The notes under the pieces: generated by a model | What the model was told of the DNA's origin: nothing | Seen by the model: the letters and a program-made list of their open reading frames with translations, nothing else | Databases searched by the model: none | Shown: positions 16,601 through 24,356 of the stretch, piece by piece | Layout of the letters: every line of letters starts with the position of its first letter | How positions within the stretch are numbered: the stretch's first letter is position 1 | Source of the DNA: Planctomyces sp. SH-PL62 | GTDB lineage: Bacteria > Planctomycetota > Planctomycetia > Planctomycetales > Planctomycetaceae | Direction: 5' to 3' | Length of the DNA: 34,040 nucleotides | NCBI GenBank assembly: GCA_945893045.1 | Contig: CAMDEA010000090.1 | Span: 1 to 34,040 of the forward strand | Program-made: the position numbers and the translations under genes

Positions 16601-17813
16601 GGCCGTCGTCTCGCCGCTCACTCAAACTGCAAAACAGCCGCTCGGTCACGAGCTGAAACCGTGCGTGCGTCGTCGCATCGCCCAACGCGTCGAAGATGTG
16701 ATCTGCATGTTGGCTGAGAGCACCGATCACGCCGCCAACGTGCTCGTAGTCGGCGATTCGCAGGTCCGTAGGACGGGCACTCTTGCCCGTCTCTCCTATC
16801 GGATACATGGCACCGGAAACAGAATCGGGACGAGCAGGATTGCCCGTCCTACCGGCTTCAACCCTCGCGTGTTGCCACGTCCGCATCAACGCGTGCTGCA
16901 TCAGTGGAAGTTGGTCTCGATCAGTTCCCAGGTCATTGAGGATTCTCGTCACCAACGACGGATCAATGTCCGCTTGGAATTCGGGTATCTCCAACGGTCG
17001 AGTGATGGCTTCCGACAACTGCGCACGCATCATTCGCGGCGTTAAGTACTGACTGCGACTGATGGATTCCGGCAGTCCCAGGAAGGCATCGCAATCACCC
17101 AGGAACTCCGACCGCATCGTGATCGCCACGTAGATCGGCACGTCGGTCTGCTTGGCCGTCATCAACAACAGTTCGACGAACGAGGCGGACTCATTGCGCT
17201 GTCTTTCCTGCTCCGCTTCCTTGGCTTGCTGGGCGTCTTTGGTGGAATCGTCGGTCGTGGAGTCAGCCGCTGTGGCGACGGCTATTGGTCGAGAGGAATC
17301 ACGCTCGCGCCGAAAGCGGAACAACTCTTCGAACTGATCGATCAGCACCAGCACCGCGTAATCTTTGGCCGCGCTGTTGCCGCGATAAGCACGTGCTATC
17401 CCCAATGGACCCCCACGAAATTGGGCGAGCGTGAAATCGACGTCAACCTTGTGGCGTTCGATGTCCATCGGTTCCGGCGATTCCGGTTGACGATGCCAAA
17501 TCTCGACCCAGGCTTCGGCCAAGTTGCGCAGCGGCGCTTCGCCAGGTCGAGCGATAACGAACTTCCACTTCGCCGGGGCTCCCAGCAAGAAGCCACGGTC
17601 AAGGGCGGGGATCAATCCAGCCCGAATCAACGAAGACTTTCCGCTGCCGCTGGCACCAAGCACTGCCAAGAACTTGAAACTCGGTTGATCTTCCAGAAGT
17701 GCCAACATCTCGTCGATCTGCGTTTCCCGTCCAAAAAAGATCGCGGCTTCCTCACGTTCGAACGGGCGCAAGCCGGGATAGGGCGAAGTGATCTTTAAGG
17801 TGGTCGCGCTCAT
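13686..17813 (-). CDS. nSTAND-type NTPase with coiled coil, membrane helix and 14 WD40 repeats
   Basis: This 1375-residue protein begins SPYPGLRPFEREEAAIFFGRE, the usual opening of the nSTAND1 NTPase family. Walker A is GASGSGKS (53-60) and Walker B LVLIDQFEE (155-163), followed by the helical NTPase part to about residue 520. Residues 540-625 are charged coiled coil (RDAIEREQSRIRREIEREQ), then one hydrophobic helix at about 626-646 (AAIAACVVAVVCLGFALNNL), then an Ala/Lys-rich coil. From about residue 779 come fourteen WD40 repeats, enough for two seven-bladed propellers. STAND proteins are switch ATPases that oligomerise when a sensor domain is engaged. The ATG overlaps the TIR stop as ATGA, showing translational coupling. 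A sensor role for the WD40 part is inferred. Confidence 0.9.
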   Translation of the reverse strand: MSATTLKITSPYPGLRPFEREEAAIFFGRETQIDEMLALLEDQPSFKFLAVLGASGSGKSSLIRAGLIPALDRGFLLGAPAKWKFVIARPGEAPLRNLAEAWVEIWHRQPESPEPMDIERHKVDVDFTLAQFRGGPLGIARAYRGNSAAKDYAVLVLIDQFEELFRFRRERDSSRPIAVATAADSTTDDSTKDAQQAKEAEQERQRNESASFVELLLMTAKQTDVPIYVAITMRSEFLGDCDAFLGLPESISRSQYLTPRMMRAQLSEAITRPLEIPEFQADIDPSLVTRILNDLGTDRDQLPLMQHALMRTWQHARVEAGRTGNPARPDSVSGAMYPIGETGKSARPTDLRIADYEHVGGVIGALSQHADHIFDALGDATTHARFQLVTERLFCSLSERRDDGPLTRRPITVAQAASEAGASGCDVETVARAFQAAHLLIFSPPGQPLEPETRLDISHESLLRQWRRLDAWIDTEIKSSQQYRRLRDEVENDTRFLTDTHLDQALEWVKRENPNASWARRYDGTEPAEESPLPQCLDLIARSQAERERRLQAERDAIEREQSRIRREIEREQSRIRREAEAEARRAGEAEAAAIREQALQREKANVEAQRARDAEAATIRFRRRTKAAIAACVVAVVCLGFALNNLRNAKFATENAKTAEAKAVESAEKAAESKKEADTSATKARQSEQVALAAADEAKRQEDAAKLAQDEAKRSEQLANVRLYANQLADAKREFEGGNDDSARRRLDQIRLDQRIQTGRDLPGWEYRYLDRIVSPPHRTLNGHTGPVLCVSFSPDGQRLVSGSNDKTLKVWDAQTGEPVLTLNGHTESVRSVSFSLDGKRLVSGSSDKTLKVWDAQTGEPVLTLNGHTGAVRSVSFSPDGKRLVSSSDDESLMVWDVQTGQLVLGPLYGHTKSVNSVSFSLDGKRLVSGSDDRRLKVWDAQTGVRILTLDDTHTESVRSVSFSPDGKRFVSGSDDKTLKVWDTQTGERLLTLIGHKSAVNSVSFSPDGQRLVSGGDDKRLKVWDAQTGEPVLTLNTHSFVLSVSFSPDGQRLVSGSDDKTLKVWDAQTSEPVLTLNGHKSAVNSVSFSPDGQRLVSGSDDKTLKVWDAQTRKPVLTLYRHTESVRSVSFSLDGKRLVSGSSDQRLKVWDAQAGEPALTLNGHESAVNSVSFSPDGQRLVSGSDDKTLKVWDTQTGERVLYLTGHTSAVNSVSFSPDGQRLVSGSDDKTLKMWDAQTGEPVLTLNGHKSSVNSVSFSPDGKRLVSGSSDQTLKVWDAQTGETALTLYGHTSAVRRVSFSPDGQRLVSGSSDKTLKVWDAETGEPVLTLNGHSETVWSASFSPDGQRIVSGSDDKTLKIWDAGSGLPIPNSTATP
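13723..15479 (-). repeat. Tandem array of 14 WD40-coding repeats, about 126 bases each
   Basis: The array lies inside the STAND gene. Each unit encodes about 42 residues close to GHxxxVxSVSFSPDGQRLVS plus SGSDDKTLKVWDAQTGEPV. The units are very alike at DNA level: long identical runs around GCCACTGACGAGCCGTTGGC recur in nearly all. Variation concentrates at the two to five residues after GH (TES, TSA, KSA, SFV) and in the D-A loop, with occasional Gly-to-Ser or Lys-to-Arg changes. One unit (near 14690) is shortened by a residue and one (near 14955) carries an extra residue. Confidence 0.93.
16081..16142 (-). repeat. 33-base tandem duplication in the coiled-coil region
   Basis: Identical 29-base segments at 16081-16109 and 16114-16142, 33 bases apart, encode the repeated REIEREQSRIR within the STAND protein coiled coil. 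The period of eleven residues fits a hendecad coiled coil and keeps the frame. Confidence 0.75.
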
Positions 17814-19294
17814 TGAGCCACCTCGATCAGCTTCGCCACAAAGTGGCTGAGCGACTCTCGGTTGCCGTCAACGATGATGTCGATTCCTTTGGTCCCCGTA
17901 AGTTCCCGCTGCGACTGCTCGCGATAGACGCCGACTCGGGGACGCTGTCGCGACCTCGCAGCCAACCGGAAAGGGCGTGTGGCTTTCAACCGCTGATTCA
18001 CCCAATCCTCCGTGCAATTGCCGAAGGTGAACGTGACGCCGTCAAACGCTCCTGATCGCGCCATTTCCTCGAAATCGTAGGCGTCCTGAGCTGGCTCATA
18101 TTCGATTCCAACGGCCGTCAGTTCTTGCCGGAGCTTCTCAATAAGATGCCGGTCCTCGGGTGCCGAGTCGATGAGCACGCTTTGCCGCAGTCCAACGGCA
18201 CCTGCTGGAAATTCGCCCGTGCCACCAGCGTTCACGCGGCTCTGTGCTTCACGTTCCCGTTCAATATCTTCAATGTGCGTGGCTACGTCATTCTGAAACT
18301 GAGTCAGGTCGCAGGCGATGACTTGCAACTCGGCACTGAAAACCAAGGCTCGGTGCGACTCACTCTTGATGTCCGCTTCTTTCAGCGACTTTGGACGCCA
18401 GAGCAACAGATCTTTGCCGGGGATCTTGCCAGCCGCCTTGGCTCGGTCGCACAGCCAGGATTCGTAACCATCCTCGTCACCAGATACGCCAAGTAACTGC
18501 ACGCAAATGGTGGCTTCCTGCATCCGGCTTTCAACCCGGCTCGCACAAAGTTCGCGTTGTGGCGGGTCGATGAACTGCTCGTAAAGAGTTCCAGGATGCT
18601 CGGGCAAGACGACGACTTGCTGCTCCGCCAGCCAGCTTCGCAACAGGCTGCGAGCTACTTCAAGATCCTTCACTCGCGGGCCTTCAATGCCGTCCGCTAG
18701 AAAAACTTTCGTGCCGACCAAGCGTGGGCGATTGGCTCCGACAGTCGCGGAGTGTGGCAATGGGGGATTCTCTTTGAGCTCATTCAGCCGCCTCCGCAGG
18801 GCAATCGCGAGTTCACGAATCCTTGCGTCGAATTTCCCGGTATCTCCAACCGGAAGCGGGTGAATAACCTGCTCGCTATCAGGATGCTGCTCCCAGAACT
18901 GATAGCCCGAATTATCCAACGCTTGCATATCAGACGGTCGCTTCTCCAAAGGGACGTCTTCGAGGTGGACCAGAAAGGCACGCCGACTACCGACTCCGAC
19001 GTGAGCGAAGAACGTCTCGCGTTCTTTGCGGCACCAAGGCCGGTCGAGGTACGCATTCGACAGCACGATGATGAGAGTGGCGGTGTTGCTGATCGACTGC
19101 GCGATATCCGCCGAGAGCGGACTGTGGCCATCCAGATCCTTTCGATCCCAATAGATGGAACTCGCGCCGGTTTGATGGAGCTCTCGATCCAGGTGCTCTT
19201 GGAGCTTGCCGAAAAATGCTTTCACCCAATTGGACTGCACGACATGTGCGTAGCTAATAAAGACGTCGTGCTTGAAACCGGGAACGTAGGCCAT
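17810..19294 (-). CDS. TIR-domain protein with three TIR-like modules
   Basis: This is a 494-residue protein. Residues 8-160 form a clear TIR domain: HDVFISYAHV, then IYWDRKDLDGHSPLSADI, TLIIVLSNAYLDRPWCRKE, with Glu91 in the WCxxE position that is the catalytic glutamate of NAD-cleaving TIRs. Residues 190-330 (VFLADGIEGPRVKDLEVARS, QEATICVQLLG) and 370-490 (SVLIDSAPEDRHLIEKLRQE, GIDIIVDG) look like two further, diverged TIR-like alpha/beta modules without the glutamate motif. The ATG at 19294 has AAGGTGA upstream. The stop overlaps the STAND/WD40 start by ATGA. It is the first gene of the array and so likely made in fixed ratio with the STAND partner. NADase activity is predicted, not shown. 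Confidence 0.88.
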   Translation of the reverse strand: MAYVPGFKHDVFISYAHVVQSNWVKAFFGKLQEHLDRELHQTGASSIYWDRKDLDGHSPLSADIAQSISNTATLIIVLSNAYLDRPWCRKERETFFAHVGVGSRRAFLVHLEDVPLEKRPSDMQALDNSGYQFWEQHPDSEQVIHPLPVGDTGKFDARIRELAIALRRRLNELKENPPLPHSATVGANRPRLVGTKVFLADGIEGPRVKDLEVARSLLRSWLAEQQVVVLPEHPGTLYEQFIDPPQRELCASRVESRMQEATICVQLLGVSGDEDGYESWLCDRAKAAGKIPGKDLLLWRPKSLKEADIKSESHRALVFSAELQVIACDLTQFQNDVATHIEDIEREREAQSRVNAGGTGEFPAGAVGLRQSVLIDSAPEDRHLIEKLRQELTAVGIEYEPAQDAYDFEEMARSGAFDGVTFTFGNCTEDWVNQRLKATRPFRLAARSRQRPRVGVYREQSQRELTGTKGIDIIVDGNRESLSHFVAKLIEVAQ

Positions 19295-19487
19295 ATTGTC
19301 ACCTTGCGAAGTCAGAACTGCGGCGGTGAGTCAATGCTGAGGTGACATGTTTCGACATCAGGCATGAAGGTTCAAGCCTGCCGCGCGTGTTTGTCTGCGG
19401 AAATCCTGATGCAACTCACGGTCGCTCTGGCGGGTCGCCGAGCTTCGCAGATTCCATGCTCAGCTCGATCGGGCGTTGGAGCTTCGA

Positions 19488-20081
19488 TCAACCCGGTTTC
19501 TTGGTGTCCGCTGGTGGCTCGATGGGTGGGCCGAAGCCGGGAGGTTCTTTGGGGTTTGCAGCGGGTGCCTTGGCTTTGCCGGCGAGGACGTCCGCCACAG
19601 TCTTCTGCAACTCGGCGGTGGTTCCTTTGAAGGTGCGCCGCAAGTAGATCTCGCAGTGCGTGAAGGCCCAGCGGGTTTGGTCGCCGTCGGTTTGGCCGAG
19701 CACTTGGAACCACGTTCCGTTCGTGAAGGCCAGCAGCATGAATTTGCCGTCGTCCTGTTTTTTGACGCCGACAATCAGCGGCAGGTCGGAGGCGAGGCGC
19801 TTCAAAAGTTGTGGCGTGTGCTTCTGCTTGTCGCCCGTCAGGTTGATCGGGATGCGCGTGAACGGCGCTTTGCCTTTGAGATGCTCGGCCAGCACCAGCA
19901 CGGCGGATGGCTTGGCGGGATCGATACGCTCGACCTTGGCTGTGAAGAGGAAGTCGCTGTCGTCGATGAACTCCTGCAACGGGAACAACTTTTGAATGAA
20001 CGCGACCGCTTGGTGAGTCAGCAGCAGCGCCACGATCATCGCAGCCAATCCGATCGTGGCCCATCTCCTCGGCGGCTTCAT
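19488..20081 (-). CDS. Small secreted protein of unknown function
   Basis: This is a 197-residue protein with a signal peptide (GLAAMIVALLLTHQAVA, cleavage near residue 27). The mature part begins FIQKLFPLQEFIDDSDFLF and includes AEHLKGKAPFTRIPINLTGD, TWFQVLG and TFKGTTAELQKTVADVLAG, then a Pro-rich tail. Order and spacing of these segments resemble the N-terminal 180 residues of the FG-GAP protein at 24357 (YIEQAYTLGRVVQEATSIS, QDLKGTLPGE, LIGIVQSMLAG), so both probably carry the same unnamed extracytoplasmic domain. AGGAAAAA precedes the ATG. It follows the window's TIR gene by position only; the 193-base gap between them shows nothing I can identify. Confidence 0.72.
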   Translation of the reverse strand: MKPPRRWATIGLAAMIVALLLTHQAVAFIQKLFPLQEFIDDSDFLFTAKVERIDPAKPSAVLVLAEHLKGKAPFTRIPINLTGDKQKHTPQLLKRLASDLPLIVGVKKQDDGKFMLLAFTNGTWFQVLGQTDGDQTRWAFTHCEIYLRRTFKGTTAELQKTVADVLAGKAKAPAANPKEPPGFGPPIEPPADTKKPG

Positions 20082-20124
20082 GGATTTTTCCTGATTCGTG
20101 ATTTCGTCGTCTCGCGAAAACTAG

Positions 20125-20210
20125 CCCGACACGTCAGCGAGGGCGAAGGCTCTAAAACGCTCGGCCGCAAATCAAGTCGGTTGAGCGTTCGCCCTCGCTG
20201 ACGCATCGGG
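20125..20210. repeat. Palindrome related to family A
   Basis: Arms of 23 bases (20125-20147 and 20188-20210) match with two mismatches; the inner 16 bases, CGTCAGCGAGGGCGAA, pair perfectly. The CGTCAGCGAGGG core is shared with the elements at 736-900 and 32230-32352, but the loop (40 bases) and flanks differ. It lies between divergent genes. Confidence 0.8.
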
Positions 20211-20311
20211 TTGGTGAGTCAGCAACTCCGTTGATTGACGTTGCGAATCCGGCCTTCCCATACTGTCTGCCGATGCTTTGACGCGATCCACTTCAGCCTC
20301 GGAGACTTGTG

Positions 20312-23300
20312 ATGCGTGGTATTCGATCGGCTTGGTCCGTACGTGGTTGTCGAATGGCTCTTCTGGGACTCACGCTGATTGGAGCGGCTTTTCGCGAGTC
20401 ACCCTGCTCAGCCCAGAACACGACGCTCAAGCCGGAAGAGCTGGCGGCTCAGGTCATCAACGCGGCCAACAAGGCGTACAACGAGAAGCAATTCCCGGTC
20501 GCTGTCGAGCGGTATCGCGAGTACTTGAAGACTCACGGAAATCAGAAGGATGTGACGCTGGCTCGGTACGGCTTGGCGTTGTGCTTACTGGAGCAGCCGC
20601 AGAAGGACTTCAAGGTTGCGATTGAAACGCTCAACCCCGTCGTTGGCGTGCAGGAGTTTGCCGATCGGCCGTTGGCGTTGTACTACCTCGCGTTGGCGTA
20701 CCGTGGGCAGGGCCATGACGCGCTGACTCAGGCGGTCGCGAAGCCGAATGAGGCACCTCAGCATCGCAACACGGCGAAGGATCAATTCGCGCAGGCGAAT
20801 CAGCGATTCAGCGAAGCGGTCACCGCGTTTCTCGCACGCGCCAAAACCGCTCCGCCGCCGGCCGCGAATGAGTTGGCCGTCGATCTGGAATGGGCCAATC
20901 GGACGCGCTGCGATCAGGCGGAGATGCTGCTGCGACTTGAGAAGAACAAAGAGGCCCACGAACTGCTGACTCCGTTGCTGGCGGACGCGACGCTCGCCAA
21001 GAGCAAGTACCGGCCGCAGATGTTGTACTTGCACGGCCACGCCAGCTTCTTGCTCAAGGACTACATCACCGCCGGGCGTTCGCTGAGCCAACTCGTGCCA
21101 TTCGCCGATCCGGTCTTCGGAGTTCACACGCGGTATCTGTTGGCTCGTGTGCATCACATCGCTGATGAGCGTGAGGAAGCGACGGCTCTCTACGACGCGG
21201 TCGTCAAAGGCTACGACAAGCAGAAGGTCGATTCGCAGAAGGCTCTGCAAAACCAAGCAGCCTTTGCGAATCAGCCGGAAGAAAAAGCTCGGCTGGAAGC
21301 GTTGATCAAGTCGCCCCCCGACTACGTCAGCCGCGCGAGTTTCTATTGGGGCGTGCTCTTGTTTGAGCAAAAGAAAACCGGCGAGGCACTCACGCGCTTC
21401 ACCGAGTTCAACCAGAAATACCCGCAGTCACCGCTACTGTCGGAAGCTCAACTCCGAGCCGGTATGTGTCAGGTCGAGCTGCGTGCGTTCCCACCGGCGA
21501 TTTCGTTGCTGCAACCGCTCGCTGCGCATCCGCAACTCAGCGACCGAGCATTGCTGTGGCTCGGACGCGCGCAGTTCGGTGCCGCCGATCCGACCCAGCC
21601 GGCACCGTATGTACAAGCACTCGCGACTGCGATCGGTACGCTGACTCAAGCGGCCGACAAGGCGAATCAGCAGATCGCAGCCGATCCGGAGGCGAAGTTG
21701 CGTCGAGCAGAAATCTTGCTGGACCTCGGCGACTTTCAGCAGTTGTCCAAGCAGTTCCCGCAAGCGGCTGCGACTTATGACACGGCGCTGAAAGAAAATC
21801 ACGCTCCCGATCGTGCCGAGCAATTCCTGCAGCGCCGCGCGACCGCGTTGCACTTCGCAGCTCAGTTCGATGTCTCCGATCAAGTCTGCACGCAGTTCGC
21901 ACAAACATACCCGAAGAGCACGCTGCTGCCGGCCGTGTTGTTTCGCTCGGCGGAGAACGCTTACGTCCGCGCGGCCGCCATCGAACCGAACAACCCGGCC
22001 AGCAAGAATCCAGACATCCCAAAATGGTTCGGCGAGGCCGTCAAGCGCTATCAACTCGTGCTGGATAAGTATCCGGAGTTCGTCTACGCCCCGCTGTCGC
22101 GCGGCCGATTGGGGCTGAGCCAGTATCGGCTCGGAGATTATCCGGCCGCGTTGAAGACTCTGACCTCGGTCCCGCAAGCCGATCAATCGGGCGAACTGGC
22201 CGTCGTACCGTATTACCTCGCCGATTGTTTGCTCCGCGCGATGCCGACCGACACGAGCGACGCGCTCGCGGCCGGCCGGCAACTGGAAGTGCTGACGTCG
22301 GCAATCAAATCACTCGAAAACTACGTCAGCGGCCAAGGGAACGACCCGGCGAAGACCGCTCCGCAAACGCCCGATGCGCTGCTGAAGCTCGGCTACTGCT
22401 ATCAGCGAGTCGCCGCGCAGATTGCCGAACCGAAGGAGCGCAACGAACGCCTGACCGCCGCTCGGCAGGCGTTTGAGCGAATCAATGCGCAGTACGCCGC
22501 AAGTCCCTCCGCGCCGACCGCGTCGCTCGAACGAGCAAACTGTCTGGTCGAGATGAACGACGTCAACGGCGCGATCAACGAGCTCAATCGCTTCAAAGCC
22601 GATCCGTTCAAGCAAGCTTCGGTCGCGCCGCTGGCTTATCTGCGACAAGCGACGTTGCTGCGAGCGCAGAACAAACCAACCGAAGCCGCCGCCGCGTTGC
22701 AGGAGGCTCGGAGCAACTACGAAGCCGCGTTGGTCGCCGACCCGACACGAGCCGCCTGGGCTCCGTTGCTCCACTATCATCACGCGCTGGCGATCAAAGA
22801 GTTGGCCTACAAAGACCCGGCGAAACTGGATGTCGCGAAGCTCAACGAAGCGCGCACGCAGTTCGAGAGCTTGAAGCAGAAATACGGAGCGAGTCCGGAA
22901 GCCGCCGACGCCGCTTGGCGAGCGGGTCAATGCCGCCGCGAAGAGTTCGCTCCGAAGCTGGCCGCCACACGACAGATGTTGGTCAAGAAGGACGCCAAGC
23001 CGGAAGAACTCACCGCCGCGAATCAGCAAATCGCCGAGTGCATCAAGCAACTTTCCGAGACCGCCACTTACTTCATCGCTCAAGCCGGAGCGTTAGGGCC
23101 GAAGGCGGTTGGCTCCGAGATTCAACAGCGGATGCTCTACGAAGCCGCGTGGTGTGCGCAGTGGGTCGGCGATATCGAAGTCGATGCCGCTCGCGCGAAG
23201 CTGGTCGAGGAAGCTCTCAAGAAACAAAAGGAAGAAGCCGCGAAACAACCGGCCGGATTGGTCGGTGTCGTGAACGCGAAGATTCCGCAGTTCCCGATCA

Positions 23301-24217
23301 CGGCGATCCCGTTACAGCCGTCGGAGAAACTCGGCCGCGATCAATACAAAACAGTGATCGCCGCGAAAGCCGATTCACCGCTGGCAATCACGTCGCGGCT
23401 GGAACTGGCGGAGATGTACTCTCGGCGCGAAGAGATTGATCCGGCGATCGCGCTGTTGAATGAGGCTCTGAATCTCGAACCTGCGCCGGATGTCGAAGAG
23501 CGATTGCATCTGCGGCTCGGCGTCTGCCTCGTCGCGAAGAACGATCATGCGAATGCGTTCGCGCAGTTCGCGGCCGTGGCGGCTGACGTGAAGAGTCCGC
23601 TGGCCCCGGAAGCTCGTGCTCGCGCGGGGGAATGCCAGATGCAACTGAAAGCCTGGCCCAAGGCGATTGAGTTATGGCTGCCGTTTCGCGATCAAGGTCC
23701 GCTGCAAAACGTCCCCGGTCTGAGCGACCGCGTACTGCTGCGATTAGGGCACGCCTTCGCTCTGGCCGCGAACTGGGATCAAAGCCGGCAGACTCATGAA
23801 GTCCTGCTGCAACGCTTCCCGCAGAGCGTCTGGCGGCAAGAAGCTCGGTACGGAGTCGGTTGGGCGTGGCAAAACCAAAAGCAGTTCGACAACGCGGTCA
23901 ACGCCTATCACGAAGTCATCAAGGAAACCGCCGCCGAGATCGCCGCGAAGGCGCAATACCAATCGGCATTGTGTCGTCTCGAACAGAAGCGACTGCCCGA
24001 AGCGGCCAACGCGCTGCTCGTCGTGCCGTTCACCTACGACTACCCCGAATGGAGCGCAGTCGCACTGCTGGAAGCCTCGCGAGTCTTCTTGGAGATGAAG
24101 CAACCCGAACAAGCCGCCCGGCTGCTGGAGAAAGTCCGCAAGGATTATCCCAACACCGAATGGTCCAAGATGGCGGAACAACGGTTGGCGGGATTGCCGC
24201 TGGCAAAACGCGATTGA
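20312..24217 (+). CDS. Large secreted tetratricopeptide-repeat protein
   Basis: This 1301-residue protein starts from the ATG at 20312, seven bases after GGAG (20301-20304); a GTG one codon earlier is less well spaced. A signal sequence covers residues 1-33 (MALLGLTLIGAAFRESPCSA). The rest is mostly helical TPR and TPR-like units with the usual A..Y....F..A...Y pattern, for example AYNEKQFPVAVERYREYLKT near the N-terminus, YWGVLLFEQKKTGEALTRF in the middle and QKQFDNAVNAYHEVIKETAA near the end. There are no enzyme motifs. It is probably a periplasmic or surface scaffold; the YbgF/BamD-like style of repeats (QKYPQSPLLSEAQLRAG) fits that. It is followed on the same strand by the FG-GAP, PQQ and YdjY-like genes. 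Confidence 0.85.
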   Translation: MRGIRSAWSVRGCRMALLGLTLIGAAFRESPCSAQNTTLKPEELAAQVINAANKAYNEKQFPVAVERYREYLKTHGNQKDVTLARYGLALCLLEQPQKDFKVAIETLNPVVGVQEFADRPLALYYLALAYRGQGHDALTQAVAKPNEAPQHRNTAKDQFAQANQRFSEAVTAFLARAKTAPPPAANELAVDLEWANRTRCDQAEMLLRLEKNKEAHELLTPLLADATLAKSKYRPQMLYLHGHASFLLKDYITAGRSLSQLVPFADPVFGVHTRYLLARVHHIADEREEATALYDAVVKGYDKQKVDSQKALQNQAAFANQPEEKARLEALIKSPPDYVSRASFYWGVLLFEQKKTGEALTRFTEFNQKYPQSPLLSEAQLRAGMCQVELRAFPPAISLLQPLAAHPQLSDRALLWLGRAQFGAADPTQPAPYVQALATAIGTLTQAADKANQQIAADPEAKLRRAEILLDLGDFQQLSKQFPQAAATYDTALKENHAPDRAEQFLQRRATALHFAAQFDVSDQVCTQFAQTYPKSTLLPAVLFRSAENAYVRAAAIEPNNPASKNPDIPKWFGEAVKRYQLVLDKYPEFVYAPLSRGRLGLSQYRLGDYPAALKTLTSVPQADQSGELAVVPYYLADCLLRAMPTDTSDALAAGRQLEVLTSAIKSLENYVSGQGNDPAKTAPQTPDALLKLGYCYQRVAAQIAEPKERNERLTAARQAFERINAQYAASPSAPTASLERANCLVEMNDVNGAINELNRFKADPFKQASVAPLAYLRQATLLRAQNKPTEAAAALQEARSNYEAALVADPTRAAWAPLLHYHHALAIKELAYKDPAKLDVAKLNEARTQFESLKQKYGASPEAADAAWRAGQCRREEFAPKLAATRQMLVKKDAKPEELTAANQQIAECIKQLSETATYFIAQAGALGPKAVGSEIQQRMLYEAAWCAQWVGDIEVDAARAKLVEEALKKQKEEAAKQPAGLVGVVNAKIPQFPITAIPLQPSEKLGRDQYKTVIAAKADSPLAITSRLELAEMYSRREEIDPAIALLNEALNLEPAPDVEERLHLRLGVCLVAKNDHANAFAQFAAVAADVKSPLAPEARARAGECQMQLKAWPKAIELWLPFRDQGPLQNVPGLSDRVLLRLGHAFALAANWDQSRQTHEVLLQRFPQSVWRQEARYGVGWAWQNQKQFDNAVNAYHEVIKETAAEIAAKAQYQSALCRLEQKRLPEAANALLVVPFTYDYPEWSAVALLEASRVFLEMKQPEQAARLLEKVRKDYPNTEWSKMAEQRLAGLPLAKRD

Positions 24218-24235
24218 TTTCTCAGTCAAGGAGGA

Positions 24236-24307
24236 CCGCTAATCAACGCTAATGATCGCTAATCCAAAAACTCAAAATGATTAGCGACAATTAGCGTCGA
24301 TGAGCGG
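24236..24307. repeat. Imperfect hairpin between TPR and FG-GAP genes
   Basis: Arms of 29 bases at 24236-24264 and 24279-24307 pair at 25 positions around a 14-base A-rich loop. Each arm consists of three spaced copies of GCTAAT or its complement ATTAGC. It starts 18 bases after the TPR stop and ends about 50 bases before the next start. It may weaken transcription or stabilise mRNA ends, or be a repeat family with copies elsewhere. Confidence 0.75.
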
Positions 24308-24356
24308 TTCCTCTGGTTTGGACGGCACGGATTTTTGTTTCGATTGGGAGGATGAC

